Shown piece after piece: positions 16,589-25,584 of a stretch of DNA of 34,140 nt. Each line of letters starts with the position of its first letter. Position 1 is the stretch's first letter. Below the pieces are notes generated by a model. That model worked only from the letters and a program-made list of their open reading frames with translations, had not been told where the DNA came from and searched no databases. The stretch comes from Lysinibacillus piscis (GTDB lineage Bacteria > Bacillota > Bacilli > Bacillales_A > Planococcaceae): contig NZ_BRZA01000012.1 of assembly GCF_026012395.1 (NCBI RefSeq), forward strand, positions 1 through 34,140. Reading direction: 5' to 3'. A program made the position numbers and the translations under genes.

Positions 16589-17686
16589 ATGGCATATATT
16601 AGTGTGCGTATTAGCTGCCTTTTATTATTAATCTTCATTTTTCTGTTCCATACATATCAAGTAAATGATGCACTACCTATTGCTTTATTTATATGTGCAA
16701 CTGTTTTATGTCTATATTTTATCCTACCATTATTAAAGGGATTACGCTTTTTAAGCTATAGCTGTATCGTACTGCTACTGTTTAGTAGTGCCTTGCTCTC
16801 GCTAGATATATTGTATGTTTTGCCGCTCATTGCCTTTTTTATTGTAGAAAGTGCTTTTTCATTGGAGACGAAACCGTATATTTTCTTGCTTGGACTGATT
16901 AATGTGAATAGTAGTCTATTTATATTTTTACAATGGCTACCATTGTATATAGCGCTTTTATTAGTAGTCATTTCTAGTTGTGCGTTGTTATTACGCCACT
17001 ATATCCAATTAACGACTGAAAAAGGTGAACTATATACAGCGTTGTTAGGGCAGTATCGAGCATTGAAGCGGTTATCTGTTGAACAGGAGCAGCTTGTACG
17101 TGCGGAGGAGAGAACGAATATTGCACGTGATATGCATGATGCTATTGGACATAATTTAACCGCCTTACTGATGCAGGTAGAAATGCTATCTATCCAGAAC
17201 ACAGACCAAGCTTTAGAGGATATTAAGCAGCTAGCAAGGCAAAGTCTAGATGACACAAGATATGCTGTTCGTCAATTAAAGGCGAATGACACATATGGTA
17301 TCCAATCTGTCTTACACTTAATACGACGCTTAGAAATGGAAAGTCGCTTACATATGCGCTTTACTATTGAAAAAGGCGTGCTATCTGTGCCCATCTCTAA
17401 TCGTCAAAGTGTTGTCCTTTACCGTGTCTTACAGGAATGTTTGACGAATGCTATGAAATATAGTGATTCAAAGGAAGTAGAGATTTTGCTAGGACGAGAT
17501 TCCTTGCAGCAAGTTTGCTTTTCTGTAAAAAATAAATCGTTAGAGCAAAGCGCGATTGTTTATGGCTTTGGTTTGAAAAATATGGAGGAACGCCTACATG
17601 AAATAGGTGGTACTTTTCATGTTTATCAAACAGAGCAGTATTTTATAGTGGAAGGTACATTTCCGATAATGGAGGGATTGCAATGA
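16589..17686 (+). CDS. sensor histidine kinase, NarL-partner (HisKA_3) type; LnrJ/YfiJ-like
   Basis: A 365-aa membrane kinase. About six hydrophobic helices fill residues 5-138 with hardly any extracellular loop. A short coiled linker follows, then the HisKA_3 phosphoacceptor block ERTNIARDMHDAIGHNLTAL with His183, and the ATPase domain with LQECLTNAMKYS (N box) and YGFGLKNMEERL (G box). The loop-poor membrane sensor is typical of kinases that sense membrane stress or their cognate ABC transporter. Its stop overlaps the start of the response regulator gene by four bases. Gene order and sizes with the next four genes match the B. subtilis LnrJKLMN (YfiJKLMN) locus; identity of the ligand is not shown. 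Confidence 0.9.
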   Translation: MAYISVRISCLLLLIFIFLFHTYQVNDALPIALFICATVLCLYFILPLLKGLRFLSYSCIVLLLFSSALLSLDILYVLPLIAFFIVESAFSLETKPYIFLLGLINVNSSLFIFLQWLPLYIALLLVVISSCALLLRHYIQLTTEKGELYTALLGQYRALKRLSVEQEQLVRAEERTNIARDMHDAIGHNLTALLMQVEMLSIQNTDQALEDIKQLARQSLDDTRYAVRQLKANDTYGIQSVLHLIRRLEMESRLHMRFTIEKGVLSVPISNRQSVVLYRVLQECLTNAMKYSDSKEVEILLGRDSLQQVCFSVKNKSLEQSAIVYGFGLKNMEERLHEIGGTFHVYQTEQYFIVEGTFPIMEGLQ

Positions 17687-18330
17687 CAAAACGTATACTG
17701 CTTGTGGAAGATCAAACAATTGTACGGAACGGCTTAAAAATGATTATTGAACAGGATGATAGGCTACAAGTGACAGCGGAGGCGAGTGATGGATTAGAGG
17801 CACTATCCCTACTTGAGCAAGTGCATATTGACCTTGTTGTAATGGATATTCGGATGCCAAATATGAACGGTATAGAGGCAACAAAGCATATACATAGCCG
17901 TTTTCCGAAGTTAAAAATATTAATTTTAACAACCTTTGATGATGAGGAATATGCCTATCAAACATTAAAGGATGGGGCAAGTGGCTTTCTTGTTAAATCC
18001 TCTGAGCCTAAAAAACTACTAGCTAGTATTCATAGTGTGTTAGATGGAGGGATGGTGATTCAGGAGGATGTCGCTGCAAAACTGATGCCCAAGCTATTCC
18101 AGCAATCGGTAGAGCGCGTTCCATGTCCACAGCTTGCTAATTTAACAGTCCGTGAGCTAGAAATTGTTAAGCTCGTTGGGGAGGGGAAAACGAATAAGGA
18201 AATTGCAGCCACACTCTTTTTATCCATCGGTACGGTAAAAAATCATCTAACCCATATTTTAAATGAATTAGCCTTACGAGACCGTACACAGCTCGCCATT
18301 TATGCAGTACGGAATGGTCTTGTAGATTAA
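17683..18330 (+). CDS. NarL/FixJ-family response regulator; LnrK/YfiK-like
   Basis: A 215-aa regulator with an N-terminal receiver domain (acidic pair Glu9-Asp10, phosphoacceptor Asp55 in LVVMDIRMPN, Lys near 103). The C-terminal LuxR helix-turn-helix is LTVRELEIVKLVGEG...NKEIAATLFLSIGTVKNHL (about 149-188). It is translationally coupled to the kinase by an ATGA overlap. The expected target is the ABC transporter operon 88 bases downstream, whose leader contains an inverted repeat. Confidence 0.94.
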   Translation: MTKRILLVEDQTIVRNGLKMIIEQDDRLQVTAEASDGLEALSLLEQVHIDLVVMDIRMPNMNGIEATKHIHSRFPKLKILILTTFDDEEYAYQTLKDGASGFLVKSSEPKKLLASIHSVLDGGMVIQEDVAAKLMPKLFQQSVERVPCPQLANLTVRELEIVKLVGEGKTNKEIAATLFLSIGTVKNHLTHILNELALRDRTQLAIYAVRNGLVD

Positions 18331-18340
18331 TATGACCTCC

Positions 18341-18358
18341 GTCACTTCTGTTTGTGAC
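18341..18358 (+). promoter_or_regulatory. inverted repeat, candidate response-regulator operator
   Basis: GTCAC-N8-GTGAC (18341-18358), preceded by TGACCTCCGTCA, lies in the gap between the response regulator and the ABC ATPase gene. LuxR-type regulators bind such short dyads. The assignment rests on position only, and no promoter elements were resolved. Confidence 0.35.
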
Positions 18359-18418
18359 ATTGGCTAGTCGTCAGTAGCTACTTTGGCTTGTTATGCTATA
18401 AAAAAGGAGGAAATGTAT

Positions 18419-19351
18419 ATGATTGAAGTCGTCAATTTAACCAAGTCCTTTAAAAAAGTAAAAGCCGTCAATGATGTGAATTTGTATATCGAGCCAGGTG
18501 AGATAGTGGGCTTACTTGGTCCAAATGGGGCAGGGAAATCCACGACCATTGCGATGGTATCCACATTAATACAACCAACAGCGGGCGATATTTTATTGCA
18601 GCAAAAAAGCGTACTACAGCATCCTATTGCATTAAGAAATGTCTTAGGAGTTGTTCCACAAGATATTGCCTTATATGAGGAATTGACAGCACAGGAGAAT
18701 TTAGAGTTTTTCGGCAGTATTCATAAAATTCCAAAGCGGAAATTAAAGGAGCGCATTGAGACTGTGCTTCAGCAAATTGGCTTACAGCAGGAGCTGAAAA
18801 AGCCTGTGAAGCATTATTCAGGTGGAATGAAACGACGCTTGAACATTGGTGTTGCGCTTTTACATGAGCCACAATACTTAATTATGGATGAGCCGACAGT
18901 AGGTATTGATCCACAATCTCGAAATTATATTTTAGAAACGGTGAAAAAGCTCAATAAAGAGGCCAATACAGCGATTATTTATACAAGTCATTACATGGAA
19001 GAGGTCGAGTATTTATGTGACCGCATTTATATTATGGACAAAGGGCAAATTATTGCAACAGGTACGAAGGAAGAGATTAAAGCCATTCTGTCCTCTGAAA
19101 AAACAATTGAACTCAAACTTGAAAAACATTCCAAGCCTTTCGTTGAAGAGCTTTTGCAGCAGGGAGTTTTATCGAATATACAAGTAAAGGAATCTCATAT
19201 TTCCTTCAACGTAGCAAAACATACGGATTTTTTACCTATTGTGCTACCGTTATGTGAGACACATGGTATTGTTTTGAAAAGCTTCCATGTCCAAGAGCCG
19301 ACACTTGAAGATGTATTTTTACATTTGACAGGTCGGGCTTTACGGAATTAG
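18419..19351 (+). CDS. ABC transporter ATP-binding protein; LnrL/YfiL-like
   Basis: A 310-aa ATPase of the drug and antibiotic-resistance (CcmA/DrrA) type. It has Walker A GPNGAGKST (34-42), Q loop near 81, signature SGGMK (134-138), Walker B YLIMDEP (153-159), an H-loop histidine in YTSHYMEE, and an about 90-residue C-terminal extension as in DrrA proteins. The frame opens at 18383, but AAAGGAGG at 18403-18410 is well spaced only for ATG 18419. Two permeases follow, giving an exporter like LnrLMN, which in B. subtilis removes the membrane-active antibiotic linearmycin. The actual substrate is unknown. Confidence 0.92.
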   Translation: MIEVVNLTKSFKKVKAVNDVNLYIEPGEIVGLLGPNGAGKSTTIAMVSTLIQPTAGDILLQQKSVLQHPIALRNVLGVVPQDIALYEELTAQENLEFFGSIHKIPKRKLKERIETVLQQIGLQQELKKPVKHYSGGMKRRLNIGVALLHEPQYLIMDEPTVGIDPQSRNYILETVKKLNKEANTAIIYTSHYMEEVEYLCDRIYIMDKGQIIATGTKEEIKAILSSEKTIELKLEKHSKPFVEELLQQGVLSNIQVKESHISFNVAKHTDFLPIVLPLCETHGIVLKSFHVQEPTLEDVFLHLTGRALRN

Positions 19352-19362
19352 GGGGGATTGGG

Positions 19363-20619
19363 ATGTTTTTAGCGCTTATTCAGAAACAGTTAAAACTCAT
19401 ATGGCGAAGTCCTCAAGAGTTATTGATTTTACTTGGAATGCCAATTGCCTTAATTTCGATTATAGGCTTTGCTTTAGGCTCATTACTAGATGGTAATAGT
19501 GAGGCGATTCAAATAAAAGTGGCCTTTGCTATGCATGAGGATGAAAATGTAGCATTAGAGACATTTGTGCAGGATAAAGGTGAGACATTTGGTATAGGAC
19601 GTAATATGCTACCTAGCTTACAACAAATGCTCCCGATAGCCACTTTACGAAAAGAAGTATTTGACAATGAAGAGATGACATCTTTTCTACAAGTCACAAC
19701 CATTACACCACAGGAGATAGCAAAGGCAAAGCAAGATGACGTATATGATGCCATTATTGAGGTGCCAAGCGGTTTTACAGAGCAATTTTTATTGTCTATT
19801 TTTGAGCAGGATACAGCACCTGTATTACCAATTTATTTAAATGACGATAAAGAAATTGCCACAACGGTGGTCAAACGGATAGTAGACACATATCAATATC
19901 AATTTACGTTGATGAACGCTTTGGCGGAGCAAGGGATGATAGAAGCAGACTTTACTATACCAATAGCTAAAGTATCATCTTCTATTGAAACGGTTAATGG
20001 TCAGCAGCCTGTGTCAGTCAGCGCGTATTATTCTTTCAGTATGGGCGTTATGTTTATTATGTATTGGGTGGGTACGATTGCTGGTCAGGCATTTTTAGAA
20101 AAGGATAAGCATATTTTTGACCGCATTCTGTTAGCCAACATAAATCCCGCTATCTATTTAGTAGCGATTATTATATCTACGGTTTTTTTGGCGATGCTTC
20201 AAATGCTTATATTATTTATCTTTGCGCATCTAGTATTTGATGTGTCATATGGGCCATGGTCACTTTATATCGTCACAACATTTATGATTGCACTTGTCGT
20301 TGGTGGGCTGACCGCCGTATTGTCTGCTATCAATTATAAATTCAATTCCGTCAGTGCCTCTAATTTATTTGGTTCTTCAATTGTAGCGATTTTGGCATTA
20401 TTAGGGGGAAGCTTCTTTAACTTAAGTAGCATTATGCCTGATATTGCAAGGATTGGCTACTTCACACCAAATGGAGCGGCATTACAAAGCTATTTAACGA
20501 TTCAGCAAGGTGGTAACCTGGCACAAATTATGCCTTATTTAAGCACATTGGGCGTGTTAGCGATTATGTTCTTTGTATGTGCCTTTCTCGTATTTCCAAA
20601 AAGAGGAGGCATTGCATGA
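19363..20619 (+). CDS. ABC-2 type permease; LnrM/YfiM-like
   Basis: A 418-aa membrane protein of the ABC-2 family. One N-terminal helix (about 20-45) is followed by an about 170-residue extracytoplasmic segment and then five or six helices from about 220 to the end. It starts 11 bases after the ATPase gene with a G-rich ribosome site (GGGGGG). Its stop overlaps the next permease start (ATGA). It forms the membrane part of the exporter with the next gene. Confidence 0.9.
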   Translation: MFLALIQKQLKLIWRSPQELLILLGMPIALISIIGFALGSLLDGNSEAIQIKVAFAMHEDENVALETFVQDKGETFGIGRNMLPSLQQMLPIATLRKEVFDNEEMTSFLQVTTITPQEIAKAKQDDVYDAIIEVPSGFTEQFLLSIFEQDTAPVLPIYLNDDKEIATTVVKRIVDTYQYQFTLMNALAEQGMIEADFTIPIAKVSSSIETVNGQQPVSVSAYYSFSMGVMFIMYWVGTIAGQAFLEKDKHIFDRILLANINPAIYLVAIIISTVFLAMLQMLILFIFAHLVFDVSYGPWSLYIVTTFMIALVVGGLTAVLSAINYKFNSVSASNLFGSSIVAILALLGGSFFNLSSIMPDIARIGYFTPNGAALQSYLTIQQGGNLAQIMPYLSTLGVLAIMFFVCAFLVFPKRGGIA

Positions 20620-21722
20620 TGACAATTTTAAAAACAAAATTTTTATTATTGCTTCGTAGACCAGGTGGTTATATTGTTAGCACAATTATTATTTGTCTAT
20701 TTGCTTATTTAATGGGAGCGGGGCAGCAAGGAAAACAGCCGATAGCAGTTGCTTCTACAATGAAGGAAGAAGCGACAGCACAAACGATGGAAGAGTTACG
20801 CAAGTTGGCTGACCTTGACTATACGTTATATACAGAGCAAAAGGCTAGACAGCTTGTGAAAGATGGGCAAGTGGATGTCGCTATTTTTTTACAGGAAGAT
20901 GCCTATCATTTGCTCGTAGCAGTTGATTTTATGGATACGAGAATTTTACAAAATGAATTAACTGCTATTTATGCAAATCGACTGAACGAGACCGCTTTGC
21001 TGGATGCTTTTCCAAAGGCGCGACAAGCTGAGGTAGCAAGCATTGTTGCACATGCTAAAGAAACACCAGCCTTTGCCATACAGTACAAGGGCTTTGGACA
21101 TGAGGAAGCGTTCAAATATGATAGCAAGCTACACAGTCTGTTTGGCTTCACATTATTTATGGTTATTTACACGGTAGCCAATGGTGTGAATCATATTGTA
21201 ATGGAGAGAAGAAATGGCATTTGGAATAGACTCATTGTGTCACGTATTAAAAAATGGGAAGTATATGTAGCCAATTTAGTGTACACATTTTTAAGTGGCT
21301 ATTTCCAAATTGTATTGGTATTTTGCATTTTCTATTTCTTTGTCGATGTTAATTTTTATGGTGGGTTTGTGGCAAGCTTATTAGCCATTATTCCATATTT
21401 ACTATGTATTGTCGCATTGGCTATGTTTGTAGCTTCGATAACGAATACACCAGGGAAATTTAATGCTGCAATGACGGTCATTGCTGTGCCATTTGCCATG
21501 CTAGGAGGAGCTTATTGGCCGTTAGAGGTTGTGAGTTCCAAAATTATTTTAGCATTATCTTATATTTCACCGATTAAATATGGCTTAGAAATATTGAAAG
21601 GTGTAACGATTGATGAGAGCGCCTATACAGCATTGCTTCAACCGTTTAGCTTATTAGTATTTATAGCTGTGGTGTTAATGGGTATTGGGATTAATGTGAT
21701 GGAGAAGAAGGTGGAGAACTAG
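20616..21722 (+). CDS. ABC-2 type permease; LnrN/YfiN-like
   Basis: A 368-aa ABC-2 permease with the same plan as its neighbour: an N-terminal helix, an extracytoplasmic segment (about 35-170) and a C-terminal helical bundle with the conserved LGGAYWPLEVVS turn near 305-316. An upstream extension of the frame to 20577 runs inside the previous gene, whereas AAGAGGAGG at 20601-20609 fits ATG 20616. Two related but distinct permeases suggest a heterodimeric membrane channel. Confidence 0.9.
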   Translation: MMTILKTKFLLLLRRPGGYIVSTIIICLFAYLMGAGQQGKQPIAVASTMKEEATAQTMEELRKLADLDYTLYTEQKARQLVKDGQVDVAIFLQEDAYHLLVAVDFMDTRILQNELTAIYANRLNETALLDAFPKARQAEVASIVAHAKETPAFAIQYKGFGHEEAFKYDSKLHSLFGFTLFMVIYTVANGVNHIVMERRNGIWNRLIVSRIKKWEVYVANLVYTFLSGYFQIVLVFCIFYFFVDVNFYGGFVASLLAIIPYLLCIVALAMFVASITNTPGKFNAAMTVIAVPFAMLGGAYWPLEVVSSKIILALSYISPIKYGLEILKGVTIDESAYTALLQPFSLLVFIAVVLMGIGINVMEKKVEN

Positions 21723-21746
21723 GTTAGATGGAAAAGGGAGAGCCTT

Positions 21747-22088
21747 ATGCAGTCAAACATCATCTTTTTATTCATAGGTATCGTATTGTCTGTTACATCT
21801 AAAGTAGTACAATTCGTGTTCAAATCGAAAATAGGCGATATGATTGTGATTCCAGCAGCAATTTTTTTCGTGCTTGCTGTGTTATTCTCCATTCCTCAAT
21901 TCAAACATTTAGAGCGTATGAATAGGATAGTGCTTGCTGTTTTTGCTTGTATGACAGTTGTCTCTTTTCAAGTGATGATGCTATTACTAGTGGGTTACCA
22001 TACAAAAATAGGCTTCCTTTTTTTGATACCGTGCATTGTAAGTGCTATGCTTGTAGTATATAAATGGTTTAAATATTTTCCAAAGTAG
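21747..22088 (+). CDS. small hydrophobic membrane protein, unknown
   Basis: A 113-aa protein with four hydrophobic segments (about 3-22, 31-50, 60-82 and 88-106) and short polar turns. AAAAGGGAG precedes the ATG. It follows the second permease by 24 bases in the same direction and may be the last gene of the transporter operon. No family was recognised. Confidence 0.65.
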   Translation: MQSNIIFLFIGIVLSVTSKVVQFVFKSKIGDMIVIPAAIFFVLAVLFSIPQFKHLERMNRIVLAVFACMTVVSFQVMMLLLVGYHTKIGFLFLIPCIVSAMLVVYKWFKYFPK

Positions 22089-22132
22089 TACTCGCTTTTG
22101 CTATGATAGAAGGCAAAGGGGGATGGAATGGA

Positions 22133-23035
22133 ATGGTGAAACATTATATTCAAAAAGAGCATGCCATTTATGCGATGAGTGCAGACAATGAGCCTGTTTT
22201 GAGCGTGCAAAGTGGAGATACAATTACATTTGAGACATATGATTGTTTTACGAATCAAGTGATAAGTGAGGAGCAAGTCGTTGAAGCATTAGATTGGCAA
22301 AAAATTAATCCTGCCACAGGTCCTGTTTTTATAGAGGATGCAGCGGTTGGTGATGTACTAGAGGTAACAATTCAGACGATTGCGATTGGCGATATGGCTA
22401 CGTTTATGACAGGTCCTGAATTAGGCGTGATGGGCGATGAGCTGACAACAATGACCATTAAACGTGTGCCAATTGTACAAGATGTCCTGCAATTTACAAA
22501 GGATATTCAAATTCCTATCAATAAAATGATTGGTGTCATTGGCACAGCACCACCAAAGGAAATTGGCCCAATTAGCTGTGGTATACCTGATGCACATGGT
22601 GGCAATATGGATACAACAGCAATTACAGAAGGCACAAAGCTTTACTTACCTGTTAATATTGAAGGGGCATTACTAGCGTTAGGTGATTGCCATGCTGCCA
22701 TGGGTGATGGAGAGGTATCGGTTTGTGGTGCGGAAGTGCCTGCCGAGGTAACAGTTACAGTTCGTGTTCTAAAAAATCATGCTGTGCCAACGCCTTATTT
22801 AATTAAGGATGATGCTATTAGTATGATTGCCTCAGCCAAAACATTAGATGCGGCAGCGATTTTAGCAACGAAAAACATGGTCAAAGTGGTAAAAGCATTC
22901 ACCGATTTAACTGATACAGAGGCCATTCATTTATTATCATTGGCAGGGCAATTGCGGATTAGTCAAATCGTTGATCCCAATAAAACAGCACGTATGGAGC
23001 TACCATTACGTTATTTGAAAAATTTCAGAGAATAA
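22133..23035 (+). CDS. acetamidase/formamidase family protein
   Basis: A 300-aa protein of the FmdA/AmdA family, which hydrolyses short amides such as formamide or acetamide to the acid and ammonia. Family landmarks are GDTITFET near the N-terminus, the conserved block PDAHGGNMDTTAI around 163-175 and LPVNIEGALLALGDCHAAMGDGEV around 182-205. The frame extends to 22103, but only ATG 22133 has a ribosome site (AAAGGGGG, ten bases away). The gene is at the usual length. Its neighbours give no pathway context, and a terminator follows directly. Confidence 0.92.
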   Translation: MVKHYIQKEHAIYAMSADNEPVLSVQSGDTITFETYDCFTNQVISEEQVVEALDWQKINPATGPVFIEDAAVGDVLEVTIQTIAIGDMATFMTGPELGVMGDELTTMTIKRVPIVQDVLQFTKDIQIPINKMIGVIGTAPPKEIGPISCGIPDAHGGNMDTTAITEGTKLYLPVNIEGALLALGDCHAAMGDGEVSVCGAEVPAEVTVTVRVLKNHAVPTPYLIKDDAISMIASAKTLDAAAILATKNMVKVVKAFTDLTDTEAIHLLSLAGQLRISQIVDPNKTARMELPLRYLKNFRE

Positions 23036-23043
23036 TCAAGAGG

Positions 23044-23086
23044 AAGCTCGTTACTGACTATGTATCAGTGACGAGCTTTTATTTTT
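23044..23086 (+). terminator. terminator after amidase gene
   Basis: AAGCTCGTTACTGA (23044-23057) and TCAGTGACGAGCTT (23065-23078) form a strong stem followed by TTATTTTT. Confidence 0.88.
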
Positions 23087-23218
23087 AGTGCATCATTTGA
23101 AAATGAAAACCATCTATTTGGCTATATAAAATAAGTCAAAAATTTTTTTCGAACAAAATGAACTTTTTCTCCCTCTCGTTTGTATAGTAGGTAAATAGAT
23201 AAGTAGGAGGCAGGTTTG

Positions 23219-23932
23219 ATGACGTTATCTTTACAAAATATCGTTAAAACCTATGATGGTAAGGCGGTGCTGAATCATTTTTCGGCAATCTTTCCTGAGG
23301 GGGGCTGTTATTTATTGTTAGGGGAAAATGGTGCAGGAAAATCCACGTTGCTGAAATGTATTGCAGGGGATGTGATGTACGATAGTGGTGTAATGTCCTA
23401 TGATAGACAGCTAGTGGATTGTGTAGCATTGCAATATCAGACATTTGATAGCTATAGCCATTTAAAAATTAGTGAGGTCATTCGATTATTTCAAGCGTTG
23501 ACTGCCAATCAAAAGAATTTGACAGCGCTCTATGATTTGTTGGAGCTTGCAGCATATCAACATATATTAGTGAAAAATGCTTCAGGTGGTCAACGCAAGG
23601 CACTCTCCATTTATTTAGCCTTTTTATTAAATAAGCCAATTATATTACTGGATGAGCCTTTTGCGGATTTAGATTTAACGAAGAAAAAACAGCTTGGCGC
23701 ATTTTTGCAACGAGAAATTCAGCAAACTAAGCAAATTGTCATTATCATTAGCCATGAAGTAGCAGGCTTTGAATCGTTATTTGATGCCATTTATATTTTA
23801 AAGGATGGACAGCTAGCGGATTACGGTACATTAGCAGAACTTGAAGAAAAGTATCAGAATCCAGTATTTAAAGGGATTGAAGGTATTTATTTTGGGATGA
23901 CTGGGCAAGTATTAGGAGGGCGAATAGCATGA
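23219..23932 (+). CDS. ABC transporter ATP-binding protein; YxlF-like
   Basis: A 237-aa ATPase with Walker A GENGAGKST (35-43), signature SGGQ (122-125), Walker B IILLDEP (141-147) and a switch histidine in IISHEV. It is shorter than the exporter ATPase above and resembles the YxlF type. GGAGG stands eight bases before ATG 23219; a TTG directly before it is unlikely to be used. It is the first gene of a tightly packed five-gene operon ending with an ECF sigma factor gene. Just upstream, TGAAC (23159) and CGTTTGTATAGT (23177-23188) may form the promoter, but the sigma class is unclear. Confidence 0.9.
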   Translation: MTLSLQNIVKTYDGKAVLNHFSAIFPEGGCYLLLGENGAGKSTLLKCIAGDVMYDSGVMSYDRQLVDCVALQYQTFDSYSHLKISEVIRLFQALTANQKNLTALYDLLELAAYQHILVKNASGGQRKALSIYLAFLLNKPIILLDEPFADLDLTKKKQLGAFLQREIQQTKQIVIIISHEVAGFESLFDAIYILKDGQLADYGTLAELEEKYQNPVFKGIEGIYFGMTGQVLGGRIA

Positions 23933-24675
23933 TGATCCAAATTGCACGTACATTTATGTTAGAAAATATACGAAATTATGGTGTAGGTTTTGGAAATTCA
24001 TTACCAGCCTTTCTTTTTTTATTGATTTCGTTTGCTATGAAATTTGTAGTGAATGAAGAAACCTTTCTTTATATTGTGAAAGGGCAATTTTTACCGATTT
24101 CCATTTTATTGTTGATATTTTCTTTTGCTTTTTCAAGTGTAACGATTTATTTAGCAGATATGAAGGCAAATCGCACCTTTGATTGGTTAAAGCGTACAAA
24201 TGTATCGTCCTCTACTTACTATATTGGGATAGGTATTGGCATATTTGTGTTAGTGAATTGTATGCTAATCTCGTTACTTATTTGTTATAAGCTGTTTATT
24301 ATGATTTCATGGGGCAATGTTTTCTCCATCGTATTAATCAGCAATTTTGTCTTGCTTGCACTTTATCCATTAAGCTTTATTTTGGCGGGAGTTTTTAAAA
24401 ATGGGAAGGTTGCGCAAAGTATGTTAGTGCCAATCATGATATTATTTATGTTTTCAGTCACAATGACTACCATGTTTTTAACGCTTGCAGGTAAGGAGCC
24501 ACAGCAATATTTTATTTTTCTTATATGGAATCCCATGCTTTATTTAAATGATAGTTTACAATATTATTTAGGGTTAACGACAATGACATGGCTTCCGACA
24601 TATCAATATTTTGTTATTTTAATCGTATGGAGCTTGGCGCTTGTGTTGATTGCTCGTAAAGTTTACCACAGATAG
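23929..24675 (+). CDS. ABC transporter permease; YxlG-like
   Basis: A 248-aa protein with six hydrophobic segments, the plan of a minimal ABC-2 permease. It overlaps the ATPase gene by ATGA and has GGAGGG upstream. ATG 23932 is an equally possible start. It is the membrane partner of the preceding ATPase. In the B. subtilis sigY operon the corresponding YxlFG pair is linked to sigma-factor maintenance or antibiotic stress; substrate unknown. Confidence 0.85.
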   Translation: MMIQIARTFMLENIRNYGVGFGNSLPAFLFLLISFAMKFVVNEETFLYIVKGQFLPISILLLIFSFAFSSVTIYLADMKANRTFDWLKRTNVSSSTYYIGIGIGIFVLVNCMLISLLICYKLFIMISWGNVFSIVLISNFVLLALYPLSFILAGVFKNGKVAQSMLVPIMILFMFSVTMTTMFLTLAGKEPQQYFIFLIWNPMLYLNDSLQYYLGLTTMTWLPTYQYFVILIVWSLALVLIARKVYHR

Positions 24676-24683
24676 GAGGGAAG

Positions 24684-25067
24684 ATGATGGATATTGGCTG
24701 GATTGTTTCGCTCGTTGTAGCTAGTATATGGGTAGTTGTGATAGTAGCTATTATTATCCCGTTTGACCGCAAACATATTGTACGTGAAAATCGTAAAATT
24801 AATTATAAAAAAACAACCATTTATTTACGCTGGAATGTGTTCGATACTATAACATTTACGTTAGGTATATATACGATAGGCTGTGTACAAGCATTAAATT
24901 TACTGATTTCGAATGGGAAGGATGTAACGAATCCATATGTACAATTTTTTACAAATCAATCACAGGTATGGGTGATTATTATTGTTATTTATTCATTTTT
25001 GCGTATTTCAAGCACATTGAAATCGATCAAGGCACATTTAGGAGATGAGCCGAATGATGACGAATGA
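24684..25067 (+). CDS. small membrane protein in ECF sigma operon
   Basis: A 127-aa protein with a strong N-terminal helix (about 5-25), a basic stretch (RKHIVRENRKINYKK, 29-43), two further hydrophobic segments (about 53-75 and 93-110) and an acidic tail. GGAGGG precedes ATG 24684, and its end overlaps the sigma gene. No family was recognised. By position it could be the counterpart of the small YxlD/YxlE membrane proteins that help hold SigY inactive, but it is twice their size. Confidence 0.75.
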   Translation: MMDIGWIVSLVVASIWVVVIVAIIIPFDRKHIVRENRKINYKKTTIYLRWNVFDTITFTLGIYTIGCVQALNLLISNGKDVTNPYVQFFTNQSQVWVIIIVIYSFLRISSTLKSIKAHLGDEPNDDE

Positions 25068-25584
25068 GCATTTGATGATAACTTATCAAGAGGGAGATAA
25101 TGAGGCATTCAACCAGCTATATCATCAATTACATAGACCTTTGTATAGTTTTCTGTTTCGTTATACGAATGAAGAACAGTTAAGCATTGATATTGTACAG
25201 GACACTTTCGAGCAGTTACAAAAAAAGCGTCATGATTTTGATGTGGCAAAGGGAACAGTGCAATCATACATTTTCCAAATCGGCTACCGTCTATTACTCA
25301 ATAAATTAAATAGAAGAAAAAAATGGCGTAGCTTCTTCCCATTTTTAGTGCCAATACAGGCAACAACCTTTTCAACAGATGATAAACTAGCAGTACAGCA
25401 AGCAATTGCAAAGCTCCCAGAAAAACAGCGTGGTGTGGTTTTATTGGCCTATTACCACGATTTACAGCAAGAGGATATAGCTAAGATTTTGGAAATACCT
25501 GTGGGCACAGTAAAATCGAGATTACATCAAGCATTGAAGCGTTTAAAAGAGGAGTTAAAGGAGGATTTTTATGCTGAAGGATGA
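25054..25584 (+). CDS. ECF-type RNA polymerase sigma factor; SigY-like
   Basis: A 176-aa sigma-70 family member with region 2 (about 12-75, including YSFLFRYTNEEQLSIDIVQDTF) and region 4 (about 115-170, LPEKQRGVVLLAYYHDLQQEDIAKIL..PVGTVKSRLHQALKRL helix-turn-helix), and no regions 1 or 3. AGGAG at 25040-25044 is correctly spaced for ATG 25054, not for the earlier in-frame ATG 25045. It overlaps the genes on both sides, so it should be controlled together with them. Partner genes suggest a SigY-type system; the target promoters are not known. Confidence 0.92.
   Translation: MMTNEHLMITYQEGDNEAFNQLYHQLHRPLYSFLFRYTNEEQLSIDIVQDTFEQLQKKRHDFDVAKGTVQSYIFQIGYRLLLNKLNRRKKWRSFFPFLVPIQATTFSTDDKLAVQQAIAKLPEKQRGVVLLAYYHDLQQEDIAKILEIPVGTVKSRLHQALKRLKEELKEDFYAEG

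Noticed and set aside
23159..23188. ECF-type promoter TGAAC ... CGTTT before the ABC-sigma operon
   Set aside because: The spacer is about 12-13 bases, too short for a known ECF promoter (about 16); left as unresolved promoter region.
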